A stretch of DNA of 64,000 bases from Actinernus sp. WN-2022 (lineage: Eukaryota; Cnidaria; Anthozoa; Actiniaria; Actinernidae): NCBI GenBank assembly GCA_030867875.1, contig JAOWCC010000577.1:2992660-3056659 (forward strand), read 5' to 3'. A program made the translations under genes and the position numbers. Below, piece by piece: positions 48,571 to 60,804 of the stretch. The notes below the pieces were generated by a model that saw only the letters and a list, made by a program, of their open reading frames with translations, searched no databases and was not told the origin of the DNA. The first letter of the stretch is position 1, and the number at the start of each line of letters is the position of its first letter.

Positions 48571-50040
48571 ATTATAAAACATGCAATATGCTAAAGTAAG
48601 CTGGTTTTTTTCGACATGTTCATGATTTAGGTTTGGTAGTTTCGTTACTAGTAGCTTTGACCATTGATTGGATCAACTTCCATATAGCCAAATCAAAAGC
48701 AATGATGGGTATTTTGACTTCTTTATTTAGCCTGACCGGACACTTTAGCATGGGATCGAAATTATCTCCGATTCTTATAATATGTGCAGTATTGAATAAA
48801 CAGTAACTGATATTGAGTGTATAACTATATATAGGAATGTGGGGTCAAATGAAAGAATGCATATTTGAACCATAGTTGATATCGTTTACCAGAGTATAGC
48901 CCTAGTTAATTTAAGTTTCATTGGCTTAACTCCGAGATCTGATGATTGAGTCAATTACGGTTACTGAAATGCGTTTTTGGCGCTCATTTTGTAGTCTGAA
49001 CTGATCCAAAACTAAGGTGCTCTACTCTAAAACGTTACTGAGTTTTGTGTCCAACGGGAGACGTCCAAGTTGTTACAAAATGTCATATATTGTACTACGC
49101 CTGCCTCTATTTTGATTCTGACTTATAAAGTGAGTGTTCTGCCAAAGAACAAAATGTCGATTGCAAGCTGGCCCAGGGTGAAGTGGAAGTAGACTGGCGA
49201 ACGACAAGGCTGATAGCAACCGTTCTCAGAGCTGAGGGAAGAGGTAAGCAATCCATTTGTGATATACATCAATTTTGAATAGTCTTGATGCAGCGGTACG
49301 TACACAAATGCGACATTTTAGTCGTTTCCTCGGAGATCATAGGCCGCTCGCCCTATTCTCGTGCGGCCAAAAAAGCGGGGGGGGGGGGGGGGGGGGGGGA
49401 CCAGAAACGCTAATGCTAGGCAGGCATATAAAAACAATACACTTAATTACGAAATACAATAACTGCACGTGAAAATGCCTGCAGTTACCTACATTTCAAC
49501 CATTGTCTGGAAAAAAATTATGTGAAAATCACAAAGTTTACGTTTACAAGAGAACGCAAAAGAAAGTAAATCACTCTGTTTTTCGTTCGCCGTTAGCAAA
49601 ACTTTATGCTTATCATATTTTTCGAAGACCTGGATGTTTTTGCAAAGAATGGTGAAAATGTAGGCGACTGCGTGCATTTTCACGTGTTGTATTTTGTAAT
49701 CAATTAAGGCTATTGTTTTATGCCGTCGTCCAAGCTGTTGCCGTCGTGGTTGCTGATATAAAACATATAAAACGGCTTAAATCCTGCAGTGAAAGGAATT
49801 GCCAAAATTGGACTAGCCGTGGAGCGAAAAACAGTAAACACCAAATTTCCAATCGGGAGAAAACACTTTTCTACGTCCCGTCGCGTCACTGCCGTCGCCG
49901 TCCTGGTTGCTAAAGGTCCCTATTATGTGTAGTACGTGTCTTTGTTTATAATCTAATCGAATTTTTTCACTTTTCAATGATGTTTACGATAATTTTTGAC
50001 CTCTTCTTTTCTCTGTTAATTTTGCAGATTATGTGACTGC
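48571..50040. other. Right part of the long composite element, no gene seen
   Basis: Only short ORFs. It contains a G run at 49376-49399 and imperfect inverted repeats around 49480-49500 and 49660-49690 (TGCACGTGAAAATGC against GCATTTTCACGTG). Confidence 0.4.
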
Positions 50041-50061
50041 TTTCTGTATGGCTACGGCTGA

Positions 50062-50435
50062 ACAATGTTTCACGCTCTTGTCATGTTCTTGATATGCTCT
50101 TGTCATGCTCCTGTTGTACTCGTGTTACGTTCTCATCCCCGATCAAGACGATTTTCATGATCTGCTCGTGTCATGCTAATTCACGCTCTTGTCAGGCTGA
50201 ATGACATGCTCTTGTCATGCTCCTGTTGTGCTCGTGTTACGTTCTCATCCCCGATCAAGACGATTTCCATGTTCTGCTCGTGTCATGCTAGTTCATGCTC
50301 TTGTCAGGCTGGGTGACATGCTCTTGTTATGCTAGTTACCGCTCTTGTCAGGTTCGGTTATTATTGCTCTTGTTTGGCTGCTATCATGCTGATGTCAGGT
50401 TAAAATGTCCGGCCATTGTTATGCTCTTGTTTGGC
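50062..50435. repeat. Subterminal repeats of the long composite element
   Basis: A ~119-base unit (starts CATGCTCTTGTCATGCTCCT, contains TCATCCCCGATCAAGACGAT) is present twice, followed by many short GCTCTTGTCAGG-type motifs. These are the reverse complement of CCTGACAAGAGC motifs near the left end (35620-35880). Confidence 0.7.
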
Positions 50436-50613
50436 CGGACGTTTTCGTACGGATATTGTGCTGATGTACATGTATTGGCATAATTAATCTAACACAATAG
50501 AAAGGATAAACATTTTTCAGAGGTACAGTCAATCTAGTTTCGCTGTTGAATAGTTTAAGTGTAATTTGGTGATAACTAATTTTACTTTTTAGTGTATCTA
50601 AATTTAACTAATT

Positions 50614-51908
50614 ACTCGGGCTGCCTGTGGCAGCGCCGAGTCTTAAAATGCAAGTCGTTTTTTTTTTTTTTTTTAATCAGTGTCAGACGGCTTCTGCGCA
50701 TGCGTTAAAGGTCAAATTCAAACCAATCGGATTGCACTGTGCTGGTCACGCAAACAAAGGTTAGATTTCCTCAGGCGCGCTCAGATAAGAAAGTTCCAAG
50801 CTCAGACTAGGCGAGACAAGGAGATATCAATTTCAAATAGTCATTGTCAGAAATCTATTCCATCGTGGGCAATTATGCAATACAACCTAAATTTGGGTCA
50901 GGTCCATGTTTTACGACAGAATAACCAGAGTCTTTCTACTGGATTCGGAGAGCTCGAGACATTATACAAGTCTGCTAATATGGGGAAAACTGAAACAAAA
51001 AATGAACTTTGACGGCAGAAACCCTCATATTTGAGCCAAGCGGAATATTTACATGATCCGCTAAGATTTTTACAAATCTAATTAGTTAAGCAGATGTACG
51101 CAGTGTATGCCAACTGAAATGCTGTGCTCGTTTTGTGGTTACGGCTCAGTGGGGCAACTACACGAACAAGAAGCATGAACTGCCAGCAAAGAGAGAGGAA
51201 TTGATCGGAGACGTTAAATTACGTTACTGTGAAGAGAATCAAAATTCAAGTTCTTTGAGACTGTCTTCTGCCGTGACTCGTGAGAGAAATTGGAAAAGAT
51301 CTAGCTGTTTCATTCAGACACTGGCAAATTTATTGAAAGCTACGGGCTTACTTTATGAGATTATTATTCATTGTGGAATGAAAGGAAACAGGTTAGCTGA
51401 AAGTTAAGTTCGAGGTAGGCTTCGACTTTCATTCCGATTCAGTGCATATGTGCACGAAGGTGGAATGCTTTCATCAACAGTAACAATAGAACCAAAACGA
51501 AAGATTCAGTTACGTAAGTACTGTAAGTAAACTCTTTTAGATTTGAATACATTTCCTCTCAGTTTGTCTGTTAATGTACTTTTTCTTCTAATTATCGCTT
51601 TATTTAACATCTCTGTGATTTAGAGTATGCGTACCTCAGAATAAATTATTTGAAAGGTCAACTGAACTGCCCAAATGTTTTTGTAAAACAGTCTGTGAAT
51701 TTGAGAAGCGGACTTAGAAGAGCTTTCTAATTAGGAATTACATGTTTTTCTTGCTATGAAATTTATGTTTCATTTCACATTTATTCATACAGTTTTAGCC
51801 GGACATTTCCCCGAGTTTTTGATCTATTTTCAATCAAATTCAAATGAAAGTGTATTTCATCTTCAAATTATCTCATGTGGCCCGAGTGAAAGGCCAGATG
51901 GGCTCTTT
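50614..51908 (+). mobile_element. Helentron-like repeat, copy 5
   Basis: Intact 5' hairpin ACTCGGGCTGCCTGTGGCAG at 50614 and 3' hairpin with one change (AGGCCAGATGGGCT) ending at 51908. The short 1.3-kb interior shares its right half with the nested copy at 23216-24279. Small ORFs at 50680-51407 have no recognised domain. Confidence 0.75.
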
Positions 51909-52470
51909 TCTACTTTCAACACACAGTCGCTAAACTGTACGAAATCTCCAAGAATAAATCCCTAATATCCAAACTAACGGGGAAAACTGAAAGAGGAAAT
52001 CCTTGTGAGAAATCGACGTACATATGAAGCTATATAAGTTATCATCGACTATATGGGAGTCAAACATCGAGCTGCTATGAAACCGCTTGTGACAGTTTGT
52101 TTACGCACTTTCATGACAAACGAACGTTTCTACTTTCGACACAACGGTCGCTAAACTGTACGAAATCTCCAAGGATATATCCCTAATGTCCAAACTAAAG
52201 GGAAAAACTGAAAGAGGAAATCATTGTGACCAATCGACATAAATATGAAGCTCCAGAAGTAATTATTGAATACATGAGAACCCATAGAGAAAACCGATAA
52301 TAATGAACACGGTATTAGTTTCACCGACATTTGTGGCGTAACTGAACTCGCACTACAGCATAGCTTGAAATACTGTACGAAAACTCCCGTTTAAAAATTT
52401 GCTGATGCCGAAAGGACCGTAGCATTTAAACAAGATATCCTTCTGACCAATCGACATACATATTAAGCTG
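51909..52470. repeat. Three ~220-base spaced repeats
   Basis: CTAAACTGTACGAAATCTCC and TGAAAGAGGAAATC...TGAAGCT recur at 51908-52028 and 52130-52250, with a more diverged third copy at about 52370-52470. It is a tandem repeat of about 222 bp, non-coding. Confidence 0.65.
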
Positions 52471-53190
52471 TGAAAGTATGTTTCCATTCCATAACAGCCG
52501 ATAGTGCAAACTAGTAAACTGCCACTAGTAAATTGACCTTGCGAGTACTGAACTTTCTAGCGTCAAATGCATGTGTTACGTTTCCAAACTTTAGGACAAG
52601 AAATCTTCCATAGAATGTTCTATTTTATTTACAGCTGAGAACTGTATTATTAAACATAAGAAATAAAACAATGGTGCCATTTGAAGAATTATATCATGTC
52701 AAAAGTGCAAACGAAGAAATATATATCTACGGACGCGAGCAGCTCGATCGTTTCACTTTGGTCAAACTCGGACTGTTTACGACTGGAACCTGCAGTTTTA
52801 TCGGACCTGCATACTAAATTGTAAACGTGTGGCCGTGTTCAGGCTAGTAAATCTAGCTAGCTAACCACAGGAGGTAGCGAGTTTCTTTAGTCTGAACAGT
52901 TTTTCTGCTCTGGTGATTAGCTAGCTAGTGGTCGGTGGAATACTTTGAAGTTCCAGGCTACCTAGCGAGGTAGCTTGAATAGAATCTAGCGCGCTAAAAG
53001 CCCATCGATGACAACTACCGGGTGTATTGTACGTCAATTGAGCCATCATGGATAACGAGGATCGCCAAACACCAGTCAGTAGCAGTTTTTCGCACAGTTT
53101 TAATATTTTGGTTGACATTTCAATTGAGCACTTTGGCGGTCAATTATTTGCGATTACGAAACACTTGCGCCAAGGGCAGTTATAGACCAA
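52471..53190. other. No recognisable gene
   Basis: Short CTAGCTAG-rich motifs at 52845-52930 and no credible ORF. Confidence 0.4.
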
Positions 53191-53192
53191 AT

Positions 53193-53442
53193 TTCTATCT
53201 TTTAGAGAGGGTCTGAATGGGGGGGTCTACATGTCAGTTGTCAGTTAAAATGTTGTCCATTTGTCAGTTGTCAGTTAGCCCTAGTTAATCATTACTAGAG
53301 AAAATTTACAATGTTTGACCCACAAAAACCAAATTTGTCAGTTGTCAGTAAAAAAATCGTCATTTGTCAGTTGTCAGTTATTTTTAAGGCTGTTTGTCAG
53401 TAGTCAGTTAACCCCATTCATGCCCTCTTTAGAGATAGAAAC
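53193..53442. mobile_element. 250-bp repeat element built of TTTGTCAGTTGTCAGTTA
   Basis: The core motif occurs about five times between 53229 and 53412. The ends are imperfect inverted repeats: ATTTCTATC...AGAGGGTCTGAATGGGG on the left, CCCCATTCATGCCCTCT...GATAGAAAC on the right. It is a probable MITE. Confidence 0.6.
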
Positions 53443-53577
53443 AAACCAGAAGAGGGAAAAACAAAAAGTAAAACGTACTAAGTTACTAGGTCTGAACAGT
53501 ACTAATTTATTAACTAGCTGCGAGTTGCTGACAGATATCTCAAGACTCTAGCTAGCTGCACGATAGTAGTCTGAACA

Positions 53578-55957
53578 GGCATGTTGTAAACCGCGGACTG
53601 GACTCAAACTAATATGGACTGGACTGGACTCAGATAACGCGGACTCAGAAAACGCGGACTCAGAAAACGCGGACTCAGAAAACGCGGACTCAGAAAACGC
53701 GGACTCAGATAACGCGGACTCAGATAACGCGGACTCAGAAAACGCGGACTCAGAAAACGCGGACTCAGATAACGCGGACTCAGAATTCGACTCGTTTTGA
53801 CAGTAGATAAACATTCTTGGCATACAGAAAAACATTTCGACAATTGTTGCTGAGATTTTTCCTCGACGAATACCTAGTATTTTCGTAGTGATTCAAACTA
53901 GTTTTATCTCCCTTTTTGAGGCAATATAGATAGTGCAGACTGCAAAGAAAGAAAGGCTGCAAAGAAATAAAGAACTTGAAAGCAAACTGCAACTGGATTA
54001 AATCGTGATGTCTGTCACATACCAACAGAGATAATTACCGATAAGCTTTTTAGAGGTGACAGGATCAATTAGCAGATCAGTGCCCTTGTCGACCAGTGGG
54101 CTGATTCAGTTGAATTCGCTGATTAATCCAGTGCCGTAATACGCCGGGCGTGATATTAAAAGTCTGCGTATTCTACGGCGCATCAAAACAAGTAGCGTTC
54201 TCAGCCTGCTCCTTACACGTTTCACTTGAGTTCGAACACGCTCTTGTAATTGGCTTATGAACTGAGGCGAAAAAACGAAGAAATCGTATGCGATTCATGA
54301 TGATAGCGAAAGCAAATCACGACTGAACAAGCCCGCGCTTTTGTTGTTTACATCGAATGAGCGGGAAGTATAATTGACATATTTTTGCATCGTATTTCAC
54401 GTGCGTGTTTAATGTGAACGCTTGTTAATTGTAAGTAACTCCCTATTAGTGCTAGTCGTGAGTGAGTCGAACCTCTAGTGTGAACACAATAACTATCAAC
54501 TTGGGTCAAGAAACCATTGAGCCGTCAACTGTGTTGGCGGGAAAATAACCTCCAAGGTAACGGAAAACTGGCTTGCTTTGATTTTTATAGTATTTGTATG
54601 AAATCATGTTACTGAATTTGACTGTATAGATCACGAATAGAAGTATATATAATAAACACAAAGTATTATGGTGTCGTTTGAAAATAATCCACAGAAAATA
54701 CCCCCAGGACTTTGCGTTAGCCTGAGGAAATCAGACGCCTCAAAGTTAACTTTACGTGCGTGTGATACGCCGATGACAGGTTTACTTATTTTAATAACCT
54801 CTTGTCGAGGAACACAAATACGGAATGCCTGTACAACTTGATACGGATAGCATTGACATTATATTACATATATGGAGGGGCAAACTGATAAAATCTAGCC
54901 GGTTAACGGTGGTTATTCTTGATACATATGTCGCTTTGGCATTACTTTCTATTGTGTGATTATGTATGGAGCCCGCGGGGTTAGTGTGTCACTGCATTGG
55001 AAATCTTGTCCTGTAGTTTGTTAATTACGTAAACTGATTGATCCGCAGTGACAATAATTAGTGTAGACGTGAATAGAAGAATCACCCAATGCATGAACTG
55101 AGAAATAACATAGATTCATTCACGGAACTAGAGCAGATATCGTATCGCTACTTGCACGATAACAGTACATTAATCGGTAGTTATGGGTTTGGACAGGGCA
55201 TTATTATTTATGTCATTTATCATCTAAGTTTCCAGTTCGAGTCGGTAAATTATTATTTACAGTGCATCAGCCATGCATGTGTGACCGGCTAGATCTCATG
55301 CCAGTCTTTATTTTATTGGAATATCATGACGGCTAACGCAAAGTCCTGGGGGTATTTTCTGTGGATTATTTTCAAACGACACCATAATACTTTGTGTTTA
55401 TTATAGATACTTCTATTCGTGCTCTATACAGTCAAATTCAGTAACATGATTTCATACAAATACTATAAAAATCAAAGCAAGCCAGTTTTCCGTTACCTTG
55501 GAGGTTATTTTCTCGACAACACAGTTGACGGCTCAATGGTTTCTTGTCCCAAGTACGGGACTGATCTGCTAATTGATCCTGTCACCTCTAAAAAGCTTAT
55601 CGGTAATTATCTCTGTTGGTATGCGACAGACATCACGATTTAATCCAGTTGCAGTTTGCTTTCAAGTTCTTTATTTCTTTGCAGCCTTTCTTTCTTTGTT
55701 TGAATCACTACGAAAATACTAGGTGTTCGTCAAGGAAAAATCTCGGCAACAATTGTCGAAATGTTTTTCTGTATGCCAAGAATGTTTATCTACTGTCAAA
55801 ACGAGTCGAATTCTGAGTCCGCGTTATCTGAGTCCGCGTTTTCTGAGTCCGCGTTATCTGAGTCCCGTTTTCTGAGTCCGCGTTTTCTGAGTCCGCGTTT
55901 TCTGAGTCCAGTCCAGTCCATATTAGTTTGAGTCCAGTCCGCGGTTTACAACATGCC
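53578..55957. mobile_element. Foldback Mutator-like element (MULE) with 9-bp target duplication
   Basis: Long inverted arms start GGCATGTTGTAAACCGCGGA. The left arm is 53578-~54722, including ~420 bases (about 54090-54505) absent from the right arm; the right arm is ~55325-55957. GTCTGAACA stands on both sides (53569-53577 and 55958-55966), a perfect 9-bp duplication as made by Mutator-type transposases. The central ~600 bases have no transposase. Confidence 0.85.
53630..53785. repeat. 15-bp array (GGACTCAGAAAACGC)n in the left MULE arm
   Basis: About ten units with A/T variation at one position. A shorter inverted version (about six units) lies at 55817-55905 in the right arm. Confidence 0.9.
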
Positions 55958-55984
55958 GTCTGAACATACATACACACATGAATA

Positions 55985-56223
55985 AGTAGTGTTTTCAATA
56001 AAAGATCAACTACTTTAATTTACATACGAGAAAACAAAAATATTAAATTACATACATGTATATATATACTAGGGGAGCAGAGAATGAAAGTCACCGCGCT
56101 ACCGGCCACTCCTAAAGACTGCTAATAATTCTTCCCTTTGGTTATTACTAAGAGGATTTCAAATGAAAGTGTATTTCATCTTCAATCTCATGTGGCCCGA
56201 GTGAAAGCCCAGATGGGCTCTTG
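55985..56223 (+). mobile_element. Helentron-like repeat, copy 6, 3' fragment
   Basis: Only the last ~240 bases of the family are present, ending in the hairpin AGCCCAGATGGGCT and CTTG at 56223. Confidence 0.7.
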
Positions 56224-56407
56224 TTTAAATTTCACTTGCAACGGTCCTCAAAGTCTGGAGGCCGCATTTTGTTTTGTTTCCATATTTGATTGGTTAATTT
56301 TGTTTTGTCATTCACATCCATCAATCGTAGTTCAGAAATAGCATGTACTTCCTGCCAAATTTAGAACCGTTGGTCGCGTGACACTTAGCTATTTAGTGAC
56401 ACTATTT

Positions 56408-59400
56408 ACTCGGGCTGCCTGTGGCAGGCCCGAGTTGAAATTTTGTTCGGTGCAACAAAAATTCTGCGCATGCGTAAAATTATGCATTAATTGACCTCGT
56501 GGCGCTAATTATAGATTTCACCATCGGACGGTATAAGCTTCGTAGGTTTTATGTCATAACACTCGGCGAAGACCCCAGCTCACTATCTTGGTCCTCTGAT
56601 TGGCGATATAAATACACCCTCAGGCCTCGCCTTACCCTGGCAACCAGGGTAGCCTCGCCTCAGCACAGATTAATTTCTGATGAGCCAAGCAAATATGTTC
56701 AACTCTCGACTCACTCAAGGTAAACGTAAGTTTAAACAAGAGCCCATCTGGGCTTACACTCGGGCCACAGGAGATTGAAGATCAAATACACTTTCATTTG
56801 AAATCCTCTTAGTAATAACCAAAGTGAAGAATTATTAGCTGAATTTAGCAGTCTTTAGGAGTGGCCGGTAGCGCGGTGACTTTCATTCTCTGCTCCCCTA
56901 GTATATATGTAATTTAATATTTTTATTTTTCTCGTATGTTGACCTTTTAATTGAAACACTCTACTTATTCGTTGAACACACTGCATTTGAGCAGGCATAT
57001 ATTCATTGTTTTGAACCCGATAATTAACCGTACTACCGTACTTCATGGTCCCTTTCTTTAGTAGTGGGTTGTCGGTCAGGTGATTGTAAACTCTCGTCAT
57101 TTAGCACAGAAAATGTATTCTGATGAATAGGGATCGGGTTGTCATGTAAGAAAGATGGCTCTTGAACAAACTGATTCGTTGCTAAAGCTTTAGTAGGTTG
57201 GGTAGTCTCGGAACACTGGAGACCTTGGTCTTTCATTGTCTTCTTTTTTGTATTCTTGATTTTTTTTTTAAGTTTGAAAGTCGGATCTCAGCTTTATTAT
57301 AAATATCCGCTTTCAACTCGCCATTTTCAACTTCTAGGTCAATAATATGTGATGACAGCATCTTGATTTCGGTCTTGTATATATTATCTTGCTGCACTAA
57401 TTTGTCTTCCAAATGACTGAGTTTCGTTTTGATGTGACGAGAGTAAGAATCATTACGCATACAGTTAGGTCAGCCTCCATGTTACAAATCAAGGTCATTA
57501 AATCAGCGAGAGAGTTCTTATTGCGGGCTAACAAATATCCTCGTGAAGAATCTCAAGAATTCCGTCTCTTCCGGTTTGAATTTGACTCATGTGTATGTTG
57601 CTTTTGGAGTTTCGAGGATATGTTGATCCAAAACTACAGGCTCTTGGGGTTTTTCATTGACTTGTGAACGTGCAGGCTCTGTAACTTGTTTTGTTTTCTT
57701 AGTATAACATAAAGTGTTAAACATGTTCATGTTCTCAAGCATGTCGCGCGTGACCTCTGTTTCTTCATTCATTAAGTGCTCTACTTTCATCTGTAATCTG
57801 GGAAACTCTATCTTTGCCCATGCCTTGGCACATAACTATTCCTGTTGTTAAGTAGACGTGGATGATTATAAGTAAAATCCTTCGACAGCTTGTACCGTTT
57901 CCGCTAGGTCAATATCCTCGCTGGAACGAAATAACTTGATCTCGATACTCTCTGATCCAACTTACGGTAAATTTAAATCTCTGACAGTTTTTAAGAGACT
58001 CATAACATTGGTCTTGAAGTGCCTTCACCCAAAATAAGATGTTCTCCTCGGATGTTTTAAATGCAGCACAGCGAGCCGATGGCTTATAGATCCCAATATA
58101 TATTTCTTTGGCTTCAGGTCATCGTACGTGGCGTATATAAAATCACTGGCCATCTGGGTAAAAAACGCGGTCCTTCGGCTCCGACAATAGCGCCAGTTGA
58201 AATATCCTGAGCCTGTTGGAAGGCTTTCGCACGAGTGAAGTTAAATAAAACATTAAACTGGCTTACATTTGAGAGATTTGAGAGAAAGTTCCTCGCGGGT
58301 CTTCCGCCATCTTGCTTTACTGTATTTAATTATGTAAAAACATTAACCTGGCGATTGTTGCGTGACCAGCACAGTGCAATCTGATTGGTGTGAATTTGAC
58401 CTTTAACGCATGCGCAGAAATTTTGCTACATGAAACCAAAAAAATTAAAATAATAATAACGACTTGCATTTTTAGACTCGGCGCTGCCACAGGCAGCCCG
58501 AGTAATTAAAGATCTACTTTGGTCTTTTATTGTGGATCCAAGGGAATGTTTCAGTGTTTGGTCATTATGCTGACTATAAGATTGCTGCAGGTAATTTGTC
58601 CAGAAATGTAGAGTGTGAAGCTTCCAGTAATAGCAAAAGTAGCTGTTTACAAGAATCTTAATCACAGAGTGAATTTCATCATTACGAGACAAGGAGTATC
58701 GATCGATGAGTCATTGTCAGAAATCTATTCCCGGCCGTAACGTTAGGCAATCTGTCAATGGTAAAACTGTTGACAGTTTGGGTCAGGTCAACTACACAGC
58801 TAAGGCATGTTTGATGACAGAATAACCTAGCTAGAGAGTCTCTACTGGATTAAGATACTGTTACATATCTGTTAATATGGGGAAAACTGAAGAATCTTTC
58901 ATTGAGCTTGATAACGATGTTTGGATTTGGAAGCAGAATTGAGACTTTAGATGTATTTTGTGAGTCCCAAATCGCTAGTTCCCATACAAGTCATACAAAC
59001 ACGCGTTTTTTTTTTGCCAACCACATTATATATGCAAATATATATATGACGTCATGTATCGCTATAGCAAGAGTTACATAGAGGCACAAAAATCCATCAC
59101 AGGATGGACAGGATACAATAATATGGTACAAATATAAACATACATTTGAGACAATCGGAACCTGCAGTATAACAGAACAGCAGACTAAATTGTAAACGTG
59201 TGTTACTTGAATAAGTAGTGCCAGTTAAATTAAAAGGTCAACATACGAGAAAAACAAAACTATTAAATTACATATATACTAGGAGAGCAGAGAATGAAAG
59301 TGACCGCACTACCGGCCACTCCTAAAGACTGCTAAATTCAGCTAATAATTCTTCCCTTTGGTTATTACTAAGAGGATTTCAAATGAAAGTGTATTTCATC

Positions 59401-59443
59401 TTCAATCTCATGTGGCCCGAGTGAAAGCCCAGATGGGCTCTTG
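56408..59443 (+). mobile_element. Helentron-like repeat, copy 7 (outer)
   Basis: 5' hairpin ACTCGGGCTGCCTGTGGCAG at 56408 and 3' hairpin ending CTTG at 59443. It is split by copy 8 (56737-58503). Outer sequence joins across the insert to match the uninterrupted version at 26620-26660. Confidence 0.75.
56737..58503 (-). mobile_element. Helentron-like repeat, copy 8, nested reversed, fullest interior
   Basis: Minus strand: 5' hairpin at 58503, 3' end at 56737, AA on both sides. This is the most complete interior seen. Coding remnants in order include the M-A-E-type fragment (about 58310-57900), a frame at 57790-57587, a coiled-coil-like frame at 57460-57233 (L-x6-L heptads) and Q/N-rich pieces at 57236-56855. 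No Rep or helicase domain is visible, so the copy is non-autonomous. Confidence 0.75.
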
Positions 59444-60804
59444 TTTCCTTTTATCATATGACCCGTACGGCCCCCCGTGCGCTTTCCTTTCAAAACCATT
59501 TACAAAAGCACGTGATGAGGGCCGGACGTGTATGGCGTGAGCGGGCTGGAAAAAGCCGTCCGGCCCTGCACAATTTTTTTCTTCCTGTTTTGCGGTTTGT
59601 TCTACAAAAAGATATGGTGATATGATAAAAAAAAATATAGACTGAGTTAGGTCGGGCCGGACGGGAAAATATTTGGCTCGAGGTCATGACGTACGGACCT
59701 CTTAGTTTGAATATGTTTTTGATCTTTTGACTTGATGCTGAAAAGAATACGGCCCAACCATGATGCTCAGCGGCCTTTCGTTTTGTTTATTTCCACTTCG
59801 TGAAACCGTCAAACTAAACACGCAAACTACAAAAGAAACTACAAAACAGATTCAAACAAACTGAAACTGTCATACAAAACAACACGATTGCAATGATCTT
59901 GGAAGACAACTTTGTATTACGATTGAGCGTGCGCACCTGGTGATCATATCTCTTAAAGGCTCGCTTGATTCAAATGCTCTCACTTGATCTGGAAGCTGAT
60001 TCCAGTCCTGGGTACCACTGTAAGATATACTGTTTTTTAGAAAATCACGTCTTGGGTTGGGTAGGTTATTTTTTTTGTCAAATCCCTTCGGTCATAGCAT
60101 ACTTTTTACTAACTATGATGTAAATAGGTCTTTTAAATATTTGGGAGACATTATGTAATATTTTGAACATTAGCTCAGCTTTCTGCTTTTTCCGTCTATT
60201 TATCCGGCAATGTATCCCAGCCAAGTTTGTTAGGAAGGGTTGAGAACTTATATCGTAATCTGATTGAGTGATGATTCCCTCTGCACGGTTCTATAACCTT
60301 TGTAGCTTATCGCAAATTTCAGTTCGAAAGCTTATTGCTCCTCTAACTACCGCACACTTCATTATCTAATTTATCTTTCATATGTAATCTCGTAATTCTA
60401 CTTGTAAACTGTCCTGTATAACTTGCTTCTGAAGTGTAAATAAAATCAGAAACTGAACTGAACTGAATTGGCTTAATCATATCCATCCCAGACGGAACTA
60501 CAATAGTCGAAGTACTGTGGTCTGATTAAGTTTTGTACTTCTGTTTTCATTAATTTAGGCCGCTAGACGACTGGGCTGAAGATTAAGAGTTGCAGCGCGA
60601 TTTTCGACGTATTTTGATCTCAAATATAGAAAATATGGGATAGATCTCAGACAAAGGCATCATGGGTCGAAAGGCCAAAAAAGTCTGAGACTCATTTGCT
60701 CTTTAAATAAAACACTGGAAAGTGCGTTATTACCTCTTAAAGCGAACAAGCACACAATATGAAGCATGTTAACGCGAAAGTAGTCTTCCTGTCTAAGGCT
60801 CTTT
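59444..60804. other. No supported gene
   Basis: A GGCCGGACG-rich inverted pair lies at about 59520-59570 and 59650-59665, and a possible LINE 3' tail (AATAAAATCAGAAACTGAAC(TGAAC)n) at 60438-60472. Confidence 0.4.

Larger units (their letters stand above)
35606..50452. mobile_element. Long composite element with CCGTACGAAAA ends
   Basis: CCGTACGAAAA at 35606-35616 and its complement at 50442-50452. Inside both ends are many short repeats of CCTGACA(A/C)GAGCA type: left end 35620-35880 and, in inverted orientation, right end 50060-50435. LINE C, the Mutator-like gene and the tyrosine-recombinase element lie inside. Right-end DNA from 48571 to 50040 holds no recognisable gene. No target duplication is evident, so unity of the element is an inference. 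Confidence 0.4.

Noticed and set aside
51908..55984. One long Helentron-like copy interrupted by the MULE
   Set aside because: The sequence just left of the MULE (52471-53568) does not match the interior of any other copy, so 55985-56223 was called a separate 3' fragment.
55786..55998. ORFs in the 15-bp arrays (also 53548-53843)
   Set aside because: Frames kept open by the 15-base unit length only, duplicated in inverse in the two MULE arms.
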